The translations under genes and the position numbers were made by a program. A DNA stretch of 23,857 nt from a virus, in the IMG/VR virus record IMGVR_UViG_3300030943_000174, positions 1 to 23,857 of that record. One strand, written 5' to 3'. The notes below the pieces were generated by a model. That model did no database searches. It saw only the letters and a program-made list of their open reading frames with translations, and had not been told where the DNA came from. Of this stretch, positions 7,582-13,835 are shown in pieces; within the stretch, counting starts at the first letter, position 1, and each line of letters opens with the position of its first letter.

Positions 7582-7893
7582 ATGAATTTTGGAATTGCAA
7601 TTGAAGCTTTAAAAGCTGGTAAAAGAGTTAGTAGACAGGGTTGGAATGGAAAAGTAATGTTTGTTTTTATGCAAGTTCCTTCGACTATCCATAAAGATAT
7701 TGTACCAAAAATGCAATCTCTACCTGAATCAGTAAAAAAAGAATTTGTAAGAAGATTCAATGATACTTCTGAACAAATTGACGCTATTTATTATAACAAC
7801 CAATTAGCAATTGTTGGTTTAAGTAATCTTATTTCAGGTTGGAATCCTTCAACTTCTGACGTATTATCTGAAGACTGGACAATTTTAGATTAA
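7582..7893 (+). CDS. DUF2829 / Tad2-like protein (probable anti-Thoeris factor)
   Basis: A 103-residue protein that fits the DUF2829 family. It begins MNFGIAIEALKAGKRVSRQGWNGK (1-24), the near-invariant N-terminal block with W21, and ends SGWNPSTSDVLSEDWTILD (85-103), the family's C-terminal block with W87 and W99. Members of this family, named Tad2, have been shown to block the Thoeris defence system by trapping its cyclic ADP-ribose-type signal molecule. Family membership is well supported; anti-Thoeris activity here is inference. The gene sits between portal and protease/capsid, where no structural gene is needed. Hand-counted GC over 240 bases is about 31%, below its neighbours, as expected for an acquired gene. 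It lies 24 bases after the portal stop and 5 bases before the capsid gene. Confidence 0.82.
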   Translation: MNFGIAIEALKAGKRVSRQGWNGKVMFVFMQVPSTIHKDIVPKMQSLPESVKKEFVRRFNDTSEQIDAIYYNNQLAIVGLSNLISGWNPSTSDVLSEDWTILD

Positions 7894-7898
7894 TTATT

Positions 7899-9950
7899 AT
7901 GCCAAAAACAAAGCAATTATTAATCGGTGTACAATACAGGGCACAAGCTCAGGTAGTACAAAACAGCTTTAATACAGAAGCCGGAACATTTGATATCACG
8001 TTTGCAACTGAAACTCCGGTACTCCGGTGTAATTGGGATGAAAACTATTCTGAAGTTTTGCTTTGTGATAAGAAAAATGTCCGTATGGGACGTGTAGATG
8101 CAGGTATTTCACTTCTTGACAGTCATCCGGATAGATTCAACCCTGTTGTAAAACCTGAAAATGTAATGGGTAAAATTTCAAATGTACGATTTGAAAATAA
8201 ATCCATGGTCGGAACTGTCACTTTAGGAGCACAATGCAGCGATGCAACCCGTGCAGATTTAATAAGTGGAATTCTTGATACATTCTCTGTTGGTTATTCC
8301 ATATATAAAGGAATCAGGGAAGAAGATACAGTTACCAATACAGTAACTTACAAAATGACAGACTGGGAGCCAAACCATGTTGCCATTGCGCCTATACCAG
8401 CGGACATAAACTCCACTATGCGGAGCAATGATACTAATCAAAATACTTTTTTCATTGAAAATAATTTAAAAAACGAAACAAACATGTTTAAAACCATTGA
8501 AGAAATCAGAGCCGGTGGTACTGCTGAAGATAAAAGCCGTATCGAAGCTATTGTAGGCATTTGCCGTTCGGCACAATTGGACGATGCTCGCGCTATGGAG
8601 CTTTTCAGCACTGAAAAGACACTTGACGCAATTCGTTCGGAAAATCCGGCAAAAACACCTGTAAATGTTGTGAATATCGAAGGAATCAGAAGCCAGGCTA
8701 CAGCAGATCGCAGGATCCGTTTAGACTCTATTCTGAAAAGTACACGAGCTGCAGGAATGGAAGATTCCAGGGCCATTGATTTTTTCAATGGAGAAAACAC
8801 AGTTGAAGAAATACGTCAATCTGTTATTGACGATTTTGTAAAAAGAGATCCTAAACCTGCACCTCATATTGGTGATACAGGAGCTGAAAAGAAAGTACGT
8901 GGTATTGAAAATGCTATGTTGCACCGTTCAAATCCTTCCATTTTCAAACTTGAAGAAGGTGGTAATGAATTCCGTGGAATGAGTTTACTGGAAATCGGAA
9001 AAGAGATTCTCGTTGGTCAAGGTGTGAATGTCCGTGGAAAAGATAAGCAAGAGATTGCTCAATTGATTATCATGGGCCAACAACGTGATATGTCAACTTC
9101 TGATTTCCCATTGATTCTTGAAAACGTGTTGAACAAATCGCTTCGTGCTGACTATCAACTTGCAGAAGAATACTGGGGAATGATTTCGCGTGAAACTTCC
9201 GTGAATGATTTCAAGGCAAAGGCCATGTATCAGATTGATTCTTCCAACGGTATGAAAAAGTTACCAGAAGGTGATGAAATCAAATATGGTAGCATGAAGG
9301 AAGCAAAACAAACTATTGCAGTGGAAACATTTGCAGAAGGTTTGATCTTGACCCGCAAAATGATTATCAATGACGACATGTCAGCATTCGAACGTATTCC
9401 ACAGAAATTTGTTACGGATTGGGATTTGTTACGTGGTGATATGGTTTGGAACATGTTAACTGCCAATGTCAAAATGGACGACGGGAAAACATTATTCCAT
9501 GCTGATCATGCCAATCTTTCAGGTTCCGGCTCAGCATTGAGCGAAGCTTCTTTAACTGCTGCAGTTCTTGCAATGAAAAAACAAACTGGAATTGCTGGAA
9601 AGACATTACGCGTTGTTCCTAAATTGCTGGTTGTATCTCCTGAAAATGAAATCACAGCCCGTAAATTACTGGCAGTTATCGCACCAACACAATCGTCAAG
9701 CGTAAACGTGTTTTCAACTATGAATATCACGTTAATTGTTGAACACCGGTTAAGTGGAAACGCTTGGTTCCTGGCTGCTGATCCTGCTGCCATTGACGGT
9801 CTGTATCATGCTTATTTGAGCGGTAACGGAGGTTTACGTGCTAATCGTGAAGATAATTTCAATACTCAAGGTATTAAATTCGCTGTTGCAGCTGAGTTTG
9901 GTGTCGCTGCTATTGATTATCGTGGGTGGTATAAGAATGCAGGTCAATAA
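7899..9950 (+). CDS. Prohead protease and major capsid protein fusion
   Basis: A 683-residue fusion. The N-terminal part (about 1-175) is an HK97/U35-type prohead protease: H76 in SLLDSHPDRF and S130 in DTFSVGYSI are the likely catalytic residues, with acidic E157 a candidate third member. The middle (about 195-330) is charged and helical, has two related 45-residue repeats (204-248 and 264-308), and resembles a scaffold or delta domain that the protease would remove. The C-terminal part (about 330-683) resembles Mu gpT-type major capsid proteins, with landmarks ETFAEGLILTRKMIINDDMSAF, GKTLFHADHANL and GIKFAVAAEFGVAAIDYRGWY. Making protease, scaffold and shell as one chain couples their amounts. 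ATG 7899 follows the Tad2-like gene by five bases. Confidence 0.92.
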   Translation: MPKTKQLLIGVQYRAQAQVVQNSFNTEAGTFDITFATETPVLRCNWDENYSEVLLCDKKNVRMGRVDAGISLLDSHPDRFNPVVKPENVMGKISNVRFENKSMVGTVTLGAQCSDATRADLISGILDTFSVGYSIYKGIREEDTVTNTVTYKMTDWEPNHVAIAPIPADINSTMRSNDTNQNTFFIENNLKNETNMFKTIEEIRAGGTAEDKSRIEAIVGICRSAQLDDARAMELFSTEKTLDAIRSENPAKTPVNVVNIEGIRSQATADRRIRLDSILKSTRAAGMEDSRAIDFFNGENTVEEIRQSVIDDFVKRDPKPAPHIGDTGAEKKVRGIENAMLHRSNPSIFKLEEGGNEFRGMSLLEIGKEILVGQGVNVRGKDKQEIAQLIIMGQQRDMSTSDFPLILENVLNKSLRADYQLAEEYWGMISRETSVNDFKAKAMYQIDSSNGMKKLPEGDEIKYGSMKEAKQTIAVETFAEGLILTRKMIINDDMSAFERIPQKFVTDWDLLRGDMVWNMLTANVKMDDGKTLFHADHANLSGSGSALSEASLTAAVLAMKKQTGIAGKTLRVVPKLLVVSPENEITARKLLAVIAPTQSSSVNVFSTMNITLIVEHRLSGNAWFLAADPAAIDGLYHAYLSGNGGLRANREDNFNTQGIKFAVAAEFGVAAIDYRGWYKNAGQ

Positions 9951-9960
9951 TCTGTATACT

Positions 9961-9994
9961 GATTTACACAGATTGAATAAGGATTTACACAGAT
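9961..9994 (+). repeat. Paired 13-bp repeats after the capsid gene
   Basis: GATTTACACAGAT occurs at 9961-9973 and again at 9982-9994, a centre-to-centre spacing of 21 bases, about two DNA turns. The same pair, with one base changed (GATTTTCACAGAT) and the same 21-base spacing, follows the tail tube gene at 13061-13094. Motifs of this kind are common between genes in Bacteroidota genomes (from memory). Their function is not known to me. Confidence 0.85.
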
Positions 9995-10005
9995 AAGAAA
10001 AAACA

Positions 10006-10029
10006 GTGAGTGGATGAAAGTCCGCTCAC
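10006..10029. other. Stem-loop between capsid and cement genes
   Basis: GTGAGTGGA (10006-10014) pairs with TCCGCTCAC (10021-10029), nine pairs including one G-T, around a 6-base loop. It is followed on the + strand by an A-rich, not T-rich, run, so it is not a classic + strand terminator. On the - strand it would be followed by TGTTTTTTC and could terminate opposing transcription. It may also protect or process the capsid message, or attenuate read-through. Confidence 0.6.
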
Positions 10030-10046
10030 ATAAAAAAATAAACAGA

Positions 10047-10376
10047 ATGAAAAATTACATTTGCGAAGGCGATCGAATTCAGAATACAGCTCCTGCAGGC
10101 GGAATAACTTCCGGAGACTTGCATTTGATCGGTTCAAAAGTAGCAGTAGCAATGACAACTGCAGCAGAAGGTGAAACTTATGTCTCATTGACAGAAGGTG
10201 TTTTCGAAGTGCCAAAAGCAACCGGTGCAATTACTATCGGTGCAAAGGTATACTTTGACAGTACTGCTAAAAATGTAACCACAACAGCTACAAGTAATAC
10301 ATTGGTTGGTTGGGCTTACACAGCAGCTGCTAGTGGTGACGCTACTGTTCAAATCAGTATCAACGAAAACGTGTAA
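10047..10376 (+). CDS. DUF2190-type capsid cement/decoration protein
   Basis: A 109-residue protein from ATG 10047. It opens MKNYICEGDRIQNTAPAGGITSGDLHLIGSKVAVAM and continues with beta-rich text (GVFEVPKATGAITIGAKVYFD, then TLVGWAYTAAASGDATVQISI). This is the DUF2190 pattern 'G..v.yt.p..a.i.sGd.v.iG...GVA...i..G..g.v.l.GVF.vPK'. These small proteins bind the outside of the capsid and stabilise it. Position right after the capsid gene agrees. An upstream ATG at 10014 would add eleven basic residues but would lie inside the stem-loop; the 10047 start fits the family better. Its stop TAA shares one base with the next ATG (TAATG). Confidence 0.85.
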   Translation: MKNYICEGDRIQNTAPAGGITSGDLHLIGSKVAVAMTTAAEGETYVSLTEGVFEVPKATGAITIGAKVYFDSTAKNVTTTATSNTLVGWAYTAAASGDATVQISINENV

Positions 10377-10726
10377 TGAGCGTATTTGACGACATCCAGC
10401 AGATTGTATTTTCGGGCACGCAATCAGTGTTCGGAGATACGGCTGTTTGGACACCGTCGGATTCATCTATTGCGCAAACTGAGAAGGTGCTTTTCAATTG
10501 TCCAACAGAACCTGTTTCAATTGGAAGTAGTGACAGGTATGAATACAGACCATATAAATATTGGTTTGAGTACTCTATTAATCAATTTCTAAATTTAAAA
10601 ACATTGGTTGATAACGGAAACGTACAATATCTCATTGTAAAGGGTTATAATCTCGTAATAAAAGAAGTTAATACCAAATTTGATGGTCAGACTTATATTG
10701 CGTATGCTGAATTAAACAATGATTAA
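10376..10726 (+). CDS. Head-tail connector protein (lambda FII-like)
   Basis: A 116-residue protein; lambda FII, which joins the finished head to the tail, has 117. It starts MSVFDDIQQIVFSGTQSVFGDTAVWTPS, close to the family pattern of a short helix followed by 'FGdtAtwtP', and continues with beta strands, including FDGQTYIAYAELN at the C-terminus. The ATG overlaps the cement gene's stop by one base and the end overlaps the next gene by eight bases, so translation of the three is probably coupled. Placement between cement and gp37-like genes supports a role at the head-tail junction. The family call is by pattern and context. Confidence 0.72.
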   Translation: MSVFDDIQQIVFSGTQSVFGDTAVWTPSDSSIAQTEKVLFNCPTEPVSIGSSDRYEYRPYKYWFEYSINQFLNLKTLVDNGNVQYLIVKGYNLVIKEVNTKFDGQTYIAYAELNND

Positions 10727-11213
10727 CTACGAACAACTGGAGATTGATATTTCCGATTTGCTTTGTCCTAAATTGGTAGATACGGACGAGAATATAACTG
10801 AATTAAATACCATTTACCTGGCAAAACCTTTGCCGGACAATGAAGCGGAGTATCAAAAGAATTTCACTAAGCCGGCTGTTTATGTTATTTGTACGAATTC
10901 TGATTATGATAGTCCGGAAAGTACAGACATTATTATTCAGAATGAAACTGTCAATTTTGAAATCCTGTTACGAAGTAAAACCAGAAAAGGACCTTCAGGT
11001 ATTTTTGCCATTATCAGTGATATTAAAACAAAATTATTAGGGTATAAATTTCGTGGATTCACAAAAATAAAGTTGATAAAAAACGGATATATTGATTCAG
11101 GTACCCAAAACGACTGGAATTATATGATCAGTTTTTCAACCTCAATTAAAGCCATTGAGAATTTACCTGAACCGGTGGTCCCAACTTTCAAAAAAATTGA
11201 TACCAATGGATAA
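10719..11213 (+). CDS. Mu gp37-like protein (DUF1834-type)
   Basis: A 164-residue protein resembling the Mu gp37 family, which in Mu-type phages lies just before the sheath gene and probably helps join tail to head or terminate the tail tube. The beginning MINYEQLEIDISDLLCPKL and the middle FTKPAVYVICTNSDYDSPESTD, VNFEILLRSKTRKGPSGIFAIISDIKTKLLGYKF fit the family pattern of an N-terminal helix, a central strand and a helix followed by 'LLGw'. It overlaps the preceding gene by 8 bases and the following small gene by 8 bases. Confidence comes from pattern plus order (gp37, small protein, sheath, tube), which is the order in Mu. Confidence 0.72.
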   Translation: MINYEQLEIDISDLLCPKLVDTDENITELNTIYLAKPLPDNEAEYQKNFTKPAVYVICTNSDYDSPESTDIIIQNETVNFEILLRSKTRKGPSGIFAIISDIKTKLLGYKFRGFTKIKLIKNGYIDSGTQNDWNYMISFSTSIKAIENLPEPVVPTFKKIDTNG

Positions 11214-11364
11214 GTACACAAATCAACATGGTATTATATCATTTACTGATAATGGAAAAGATTATATTTTCGATAAAGGTGAAACGATAGAACTGCCAGA
11301 CACAAGTTATGTAAAATCCCTTGTAAAAAAGGGATATGTTATTAAACAAAAATCCAAAAAATAA
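11206..11364 (+). CDS. Small protein in the Mu gp38 position
   Basis: A 52-residue protein, MDKYTNQHGIISFTDNGKDYIFDKGETIELPDTSYVKSLVKKGYVIKQKSKK in outline: short beta strands, a DTSYVKSLVKKG helix and a lysine-rich tail. I chose ATG 11206, which overlaps the gp37-like stop by eight bases; an ATG at 11155 would lie deep inside that gene. The next gene starts one base after its stop. Mu has a similarly small gene (gp38, DUF2635) at this place. I cannot show homology, only equal position and size, so a role in tail completion is a guess. The tight overlaps on both sides support it as a real gene. Confidence 0.65.
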   Translation: MDKYTNQHGIISFTDNGKDYIFDKGETIELPDTSYVKSLVKKGYVIKQKSKK

Positions 11365-11365
11365 A

Positions 11366-12541
11366 ATGAGTGATACTTTTTTACATGGGGTTGAAACAAT
11401 TACCTCACCACAAATAGCACTTGTAAACACGGTGAAGACTGCTGTTATAGGATTGATTGGAACTGCTGCAACCGGAGATACTGATAAACTGATATTGTGT
11501 GCTACTGAAAAGGACGACACTCAGTTTGGTTTGTTGGGTACCATTCCGGAAGCATTAGCTATTATCCGGTCGATCACAAAGAAAACAGGTGCAACAGTGT
11601 TAGTAGTTTCAGTTGGGACCGGAACACCTACACCGGTAGCTGCTGATTTTACAGGTTCAGTCACTGACGGAGTTCGTACAGGGCTTAAATGTTTTGAAAC
11701 TGCATTCAGTCAGTTCGGATTTAATGCCAAGGTGTTTATTGCACCTCGATTTACCGGCTTGTCAGGTGTTGCAGCAGCATTGACAACTTCAGCTAATCAG
11801 TTCAGGGGTTGTGCTTATCTGGACGCTCCAACGGGCACTACTGTCAGCGGAGCAATAGCGTTGCGTATTACTGCGGGACTTTGGGCATCTACTTCAACCC
11901 GTGCCATGCTTTATTATCCCGGACTTAAAAACAGTACAGGTACAGTAGTTCCACTATCTACATATGCGGCTGCAATACGGGCAAAAGTAGATGCAACAAG
12001 TGAAACAGCAGGTGGAGGATTCTGGGTAAGTTCCTCGAATAATACCATTGACGGAATCACCGGACTTGAAACGGAACTGACAGCAGCTATTAATGATCCG
12101 ACAACAGAAACGAACTTATTAAATGCTTCCGGAATTACAACCGTATTTAATAACTATGGTGCTGATTTCAGGTTATGGGGAAACCGTAACTCTTCGTTTC
12201 CAACTGAAACCGGAGCATTGACTTTCGAGTGTGGACAAAGAACAAAGGATATTGTAGACGAATCAATTGAACTGGCCATGTTGCCATATATTGACAAGCC
12301 AATTATCCAGGCTTATATTGACCTGGTGCGTCAGACTGTGAATAATTATTTTAACGGACTTATTGCGCGTAAGGCTTTACTGGAAGGTAGCCAATGTACA
12401 TACGATCCTGCAAAGAATTCAACTGAAGAACTTGCAAACGGACATGTAGTATTTACAACCGTGTACATGTTCCCAACACCAGGTGAACGGATCACCTTCG
12501 ACAATTACATTGATACTTCATTACTTTCTAATCTGAAATAA
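11366..12541 (+). CDS. Contractile tail sheath protein
   Basis: A 391-residue sheath subunit (P2 FI has 396; same family as Mu gpL), which forms the outer tail cylinder and contracts to drive the tube into the cell. The N-terminus MSDTFLHGVETITSPQIALVNTVKTAVIGLIGTA has the typical 'F.HGV.v.e.......i....tavigliGtA' opening. Late parts match as well: DFRLWGNRNSSF (about 272), ELAMLPYIDKPIIQAYIDLVRQTVNNYFNGLIARKAL (about 300-340) and VVFTTVYMFPTPGERITFDNYID at the end. ATG 11366 is chosen because the family starts there; an in-frame ATG at 11336 would overlap the previous gene. The tube gene follows two bases after its stop. Confidence 0.96.
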   Translation: MSDTFLHGVETITSPQIALVNTVKTAVIGLIGTAATGDTDKLILCATEKDDTQFGLLGTIPEALAIIRSITKKTGATVLVVSVGTGTPTPVAADFTGSVTDGVRTGLKCFETAFSQFGFNAKVFIAPRFTGLSGVAAALTTSANQFRGCAYLDAPTGTTVSGAIALRITAGLWASTSTRAMLYYPGLKNSTGTVVPLSTYAAAIRAKVDATSETAGGGFWVSSSNNTIDGITGLETELTAAINDPTTETNLLNASGITTVFNNYGADFRLWGNRNSSFPTETGALTFECGQRTKDIVDESIELAMLPYIDKPIIQAYIDLVRQTVNNYFNGLIARKALLEGSQCTYDPAKNSTEELANGHVVFTTVYMFPTPGERITFDNYIDTSLLSNLK

Positions 12542-12543
12542 TC

Positions 12544-13062
12544 ATGAGCTTAGTAATATCAAAAGTACAGGACGCTAACGTTTATATTAACGGAACGTCG
12601 ACACACGGACAAGCGTCTGAAGTGTCATTACCTGAAATTCAGTTTTCAAAATCTGAATACAAGGCTCTTGGTTTGATTGGCTCGTTGAAGTTTTTCAATG
12701 GAGTCGACGCACTGGAAGCAACCATTAAGTGGAATTATCCGGACAATGACGTACAAGTTGCGTGTGCGAACCCGCGTAAGGCCATTGAACTAATGGTAAG
12801 GAGTAACAAGACCGTGTACACCAATGGAGACGTAACAGACGAACAACCTGTTGTTGTTTATTTGCGTGGTACCTCAAACAATCATGGACTGGGAGCATTC
12901 AAGGCCAAAGAAGATACGGACCTGTCAACTAAATTTGATATTTCGTATATCAAAGAAGAAGTGAACGGGCGTGCCATTGTAGAATTGGATATCATCAACA
13001 ACATATTCCGAATTGACGGAGTTGATCAGTTGGCTGCTTATAAACAAAATCTTGGAATTTGA
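12544..13062 (+). CDS. Major tail tube protein (P2 FII family)
   Basis: A 172-residue tube subunit, exactly the length of P2 FII. It builds the inner tube inside the sheath, through which DNA passes. Family landmarks: the N-terminal ISKVQDANVYINGTSTHGQASEVSLPEI (4-31), the GLIGSLKFFNGVDALEATIKWN segment (about 43-64), and the C-terminal IVELDIINNIFRIDGVDQLAAYKQNLGI, which matches the 'lElDi.n.v..inG.D.l...r..lGl' ending of this family. It is two bases after the sheath gene and is followed by paired repeats and a strong terminator, which fits a protein needed in many copies while its downstream neighbours are needed in few. Confidence 0.96.
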   Translation: MSLVISKVQDANVYINGTSTHGQASEVSLPEIQFSKSEYKALGLIGSLKFFNGVDALEATIKWNYPDNDVQVACANPRKAIELMVRSNKTVYTNGDVTDEQPVVVYLRGTSNNHGLGAFKAKEDTDLSTKFDISYIKEEVNGRAIVELDIINNIFRIDGVDQLAAYKQNLGI

Positions 13063-13094
13063 TTTTCACAGATTAAAGATTGATTTTCACAGAT
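13061..13094 (+). repeat. Paired 13-bp repeats after the tail tube gene
   Basis: GATTTTCACAGAT at 13061-13073 and 13082-13094, 21 bases apart, the same spacing as the pair after the capsid gene (one base differs, A to T at the sixth position). The first copy overlaps the tube gene's TGA stop. Both pairs continue into AAGA or AAGATAAA and then a stem-loop. Confidence 0.85.
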
Positions 13095-13099
13095 AAGAT

Positions 13100-13133
13100 A
13101 AACCATTCCGGCACAATGTCCGGAATGGTTTTT
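13100..13133 (+). terminator. Strong rho-independent terminator after the tail tube
   Basis: A perfect 12-base-pair stem, AAACCATTCCGG (13100-13111) with CCGGAATGGTTT (13120-13131), closes an 8-base loop and runs into TTTTT (13129-13133). It lies 38 bases past the tube stop and 28 bases before the chaperone start. Partial read-through would lower expression of the chaperone relative to sheath and tube. Confidence 0.9.
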
Positions 13134-13160
13134 AATCCTAATAAATTAAATAAAAATACT

Positions 13161-13523
13161 ATGCCCGAAGAAAAATATTTTAAAAGAAAAATAAACGAAG
13201 GTACTATAAAGCGTACTCATTTATGTTCGTTTGATAAGAAAATTAAACTCGATATGATTGTTCAGAGCGGAAAGAAAACGGTTGAATATATCATGAAATT
13301 ACAAGCAAAAGAAGTTGCCACTGACAAAAAAGTTAATTCAACCAACGATGCTGAAGAAAATTTTAGAAAACAACTTTCAAGTGTTAGAATAAATGACCTT
13401 CCTGTTGTTTATGAAGATTTAATAAACAGTTTCGACGATGAAGAGATTCTTGAAGTGATCACTTTCATTAACGACGGTGATATGTCTGATTATGGAGGGA
13501 AGAAATCACCAAAAAACGCATAA
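13161..13523 (+). CDS. Tail assembly chaperone, short form (gpE-like)
   Basis: A 120-residue protein in the place of P2 gpE or Mu gp41, between tube and tape measure. These chaperones coat the tape measure during tail assembly and are not in the final particle. The sequence has a beta-rich start (KYFKRKINEGTIKRTHLCSFDKKIKLDMIVQSG), a lysine-rich middle and an acidic helical end (DLPVVYEDLINSFDDEEILEVITFINDGDMSDYGGKKSPKNA). ATG 13161 is chosen over an upstream TTG at 13080 that would read through the terminator hairpin. I recognise it by place and by the frameshift signal at its 3' end, not by primary sequence alone. Confidence 0.8.
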   Translation: MPEEKYFKRKINEGTIKRTHLCSFDKKIKLDMIVQSGKKTVEYIMKLQAKEVATDKKVNSTNDAEENFRKQLSSVRINDLPVVYEDLINSFDDEEILEVITFINDGDMSDYGGKKSPKNA

Positions 13524-13705
13524 TCCCGATTGACGATGTTATTTTTTTAGCACACTATACCGGATCGGGAATAAATGAAGTATTAAAGTATGACGTTGAA
13601 TTTTATTATAAATGTTTGGATAGCGCAGCCGAACAATATAAACTGGAATTAAACGTACAAAACTCACCAAAAGAAGTCATTATACTGGGATTTGCCAAAG
13701 AATAA
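13161..13705 (+). CDS. Tail assembly chaperone, long form by -1 frameshift (gpE+E'-like)
   Basis: The short chaperone gene ends four bases after the heptamer A AAA AAC (13511-13517), a classic -1 slippery site in the right phase. If ribosomes slip there, reading goes on in the -1 frame from CGC 13517 for 62 codons to TAA 13703-13705, giving about 181 residues. The added part includes RIIPIDDVIFLAHYTGSG and PKEVIILGFAKE. The -1 frame is open from 13490 and has no ATG or GTG near its start, so it is not a separate gene. P2 (E/E'), Mu (41/42) and lambda (G/GT) all make a long chaperone form by frameshifting at this place in the gene order. The join is 13161-13517 followed by 13517-13705. Confidence 0.85.
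13511..13570 (+). promoter_or_regulatory. Programmed -1 ribosomal frameshift signal
   Basis: The slippery heptamer AAAAAAC (13511-13517) is read in frame as A AAA AAC. After a 6-base spacer that holds the rest of the zero-frame stop region, TCCCGAT (13524-13530) can pair with ATCGGGA (13564-13570) in a 7-base-pair stem with a 33-base loop. Spacer length and stem position fit a stimulatory hairpin; the long loop leaves room for a pseudoknot, which I could not confirm by eye. Confidence 0.85.
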
Positions 13706-13707
13706 TT

Positions 13708-13733
13708 AAGCCACTTTAACCGGTGGCTTTTTT
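13708..13733 (+). terminator. Rho-independent terminator after the chaperone
   Basis: AAGCCAC (13708-13714) pairs with GTGGCTT (13723-13729) around an 8-base loop, followed by a run of six T residues (13728-13733). It starts just after the stop of the frameshifted frame and would end the tail-chaperone transcript. Its right arm is the start of the second copy of the 86-bp repeat. Confidence 0.85.
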
Positions 13734-13807
13734 AATATTGCAAAAACTCAAATCAAACTCAAATCAAACTTAATCAGAATAACAAATTAAGAGGTTTATT
13801 TTTGTTG
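13722..13807 (+). repeat. 86-bp intergenic repeat, copy 2 (terminator arm plus promoter-like box)
   Basis: This aligns without gaps to 5796-5881, with about 7 mismatches. It contains the same terminator arm and T-run, the same two 11-mers CTCAAATCAAA (13747-13757 and 13758-13768) and the same AAGAGGTTTATTTTTGTTG end. Most differences fall in a 14-base part just after the 11-mers. The left arm of the terminator differs between copies and matches the single compensating change in the right arm. Confidence 0.9.
13797..13804 (+). promoter_or_regulatory. Candidate promoter -7 box before the tape measure gene
   Basis: TATTTTTG fits the Bacteroidota -7 consensus TAnnTTTG and is conserved from copy 1 of the repeat. 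The start codon of the tape measure gene is 32 bases downstream. A -33 TTTG is not clear here (the aligned site reads ATCA). Restart of transcription after the terminator at 13708-13733 is the expected role; this is inference. Confidence 0.45.
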
Positions 13808-13835
13808 ACTTGCAAATTTACATAGAAAATAAAGT

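Noticed and set aside
10006-10029. Stem-loop after the capsid gene as a + strand rho-independent terminator
   Set aside because: It lacks a T-run on the + strand; kept only as a stem-loop of unknown role, possibly terminating the opposite strand.
10386-10592. Second open frame overlapping the FII-like gene
   Set aside because: A short shifted-frame shadow inside a well-supported gene, with no start context or family match. The frame at 10840-11040 inside the gp37-like gene is rejected for the same reason.
13080-13160. N-terminal extension of the chaperone from a TTG start
   Set aside because: It would be translated through the terminator hairpin and the 13-bp repeats; ATG 13161 gives a normal start.
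13517-13705. The -1 frame after the chaperone as an independent gene
   Set aside because: There is no ATG or GTG near its beginning; it is open only from 13490. The slippery site explains it better.
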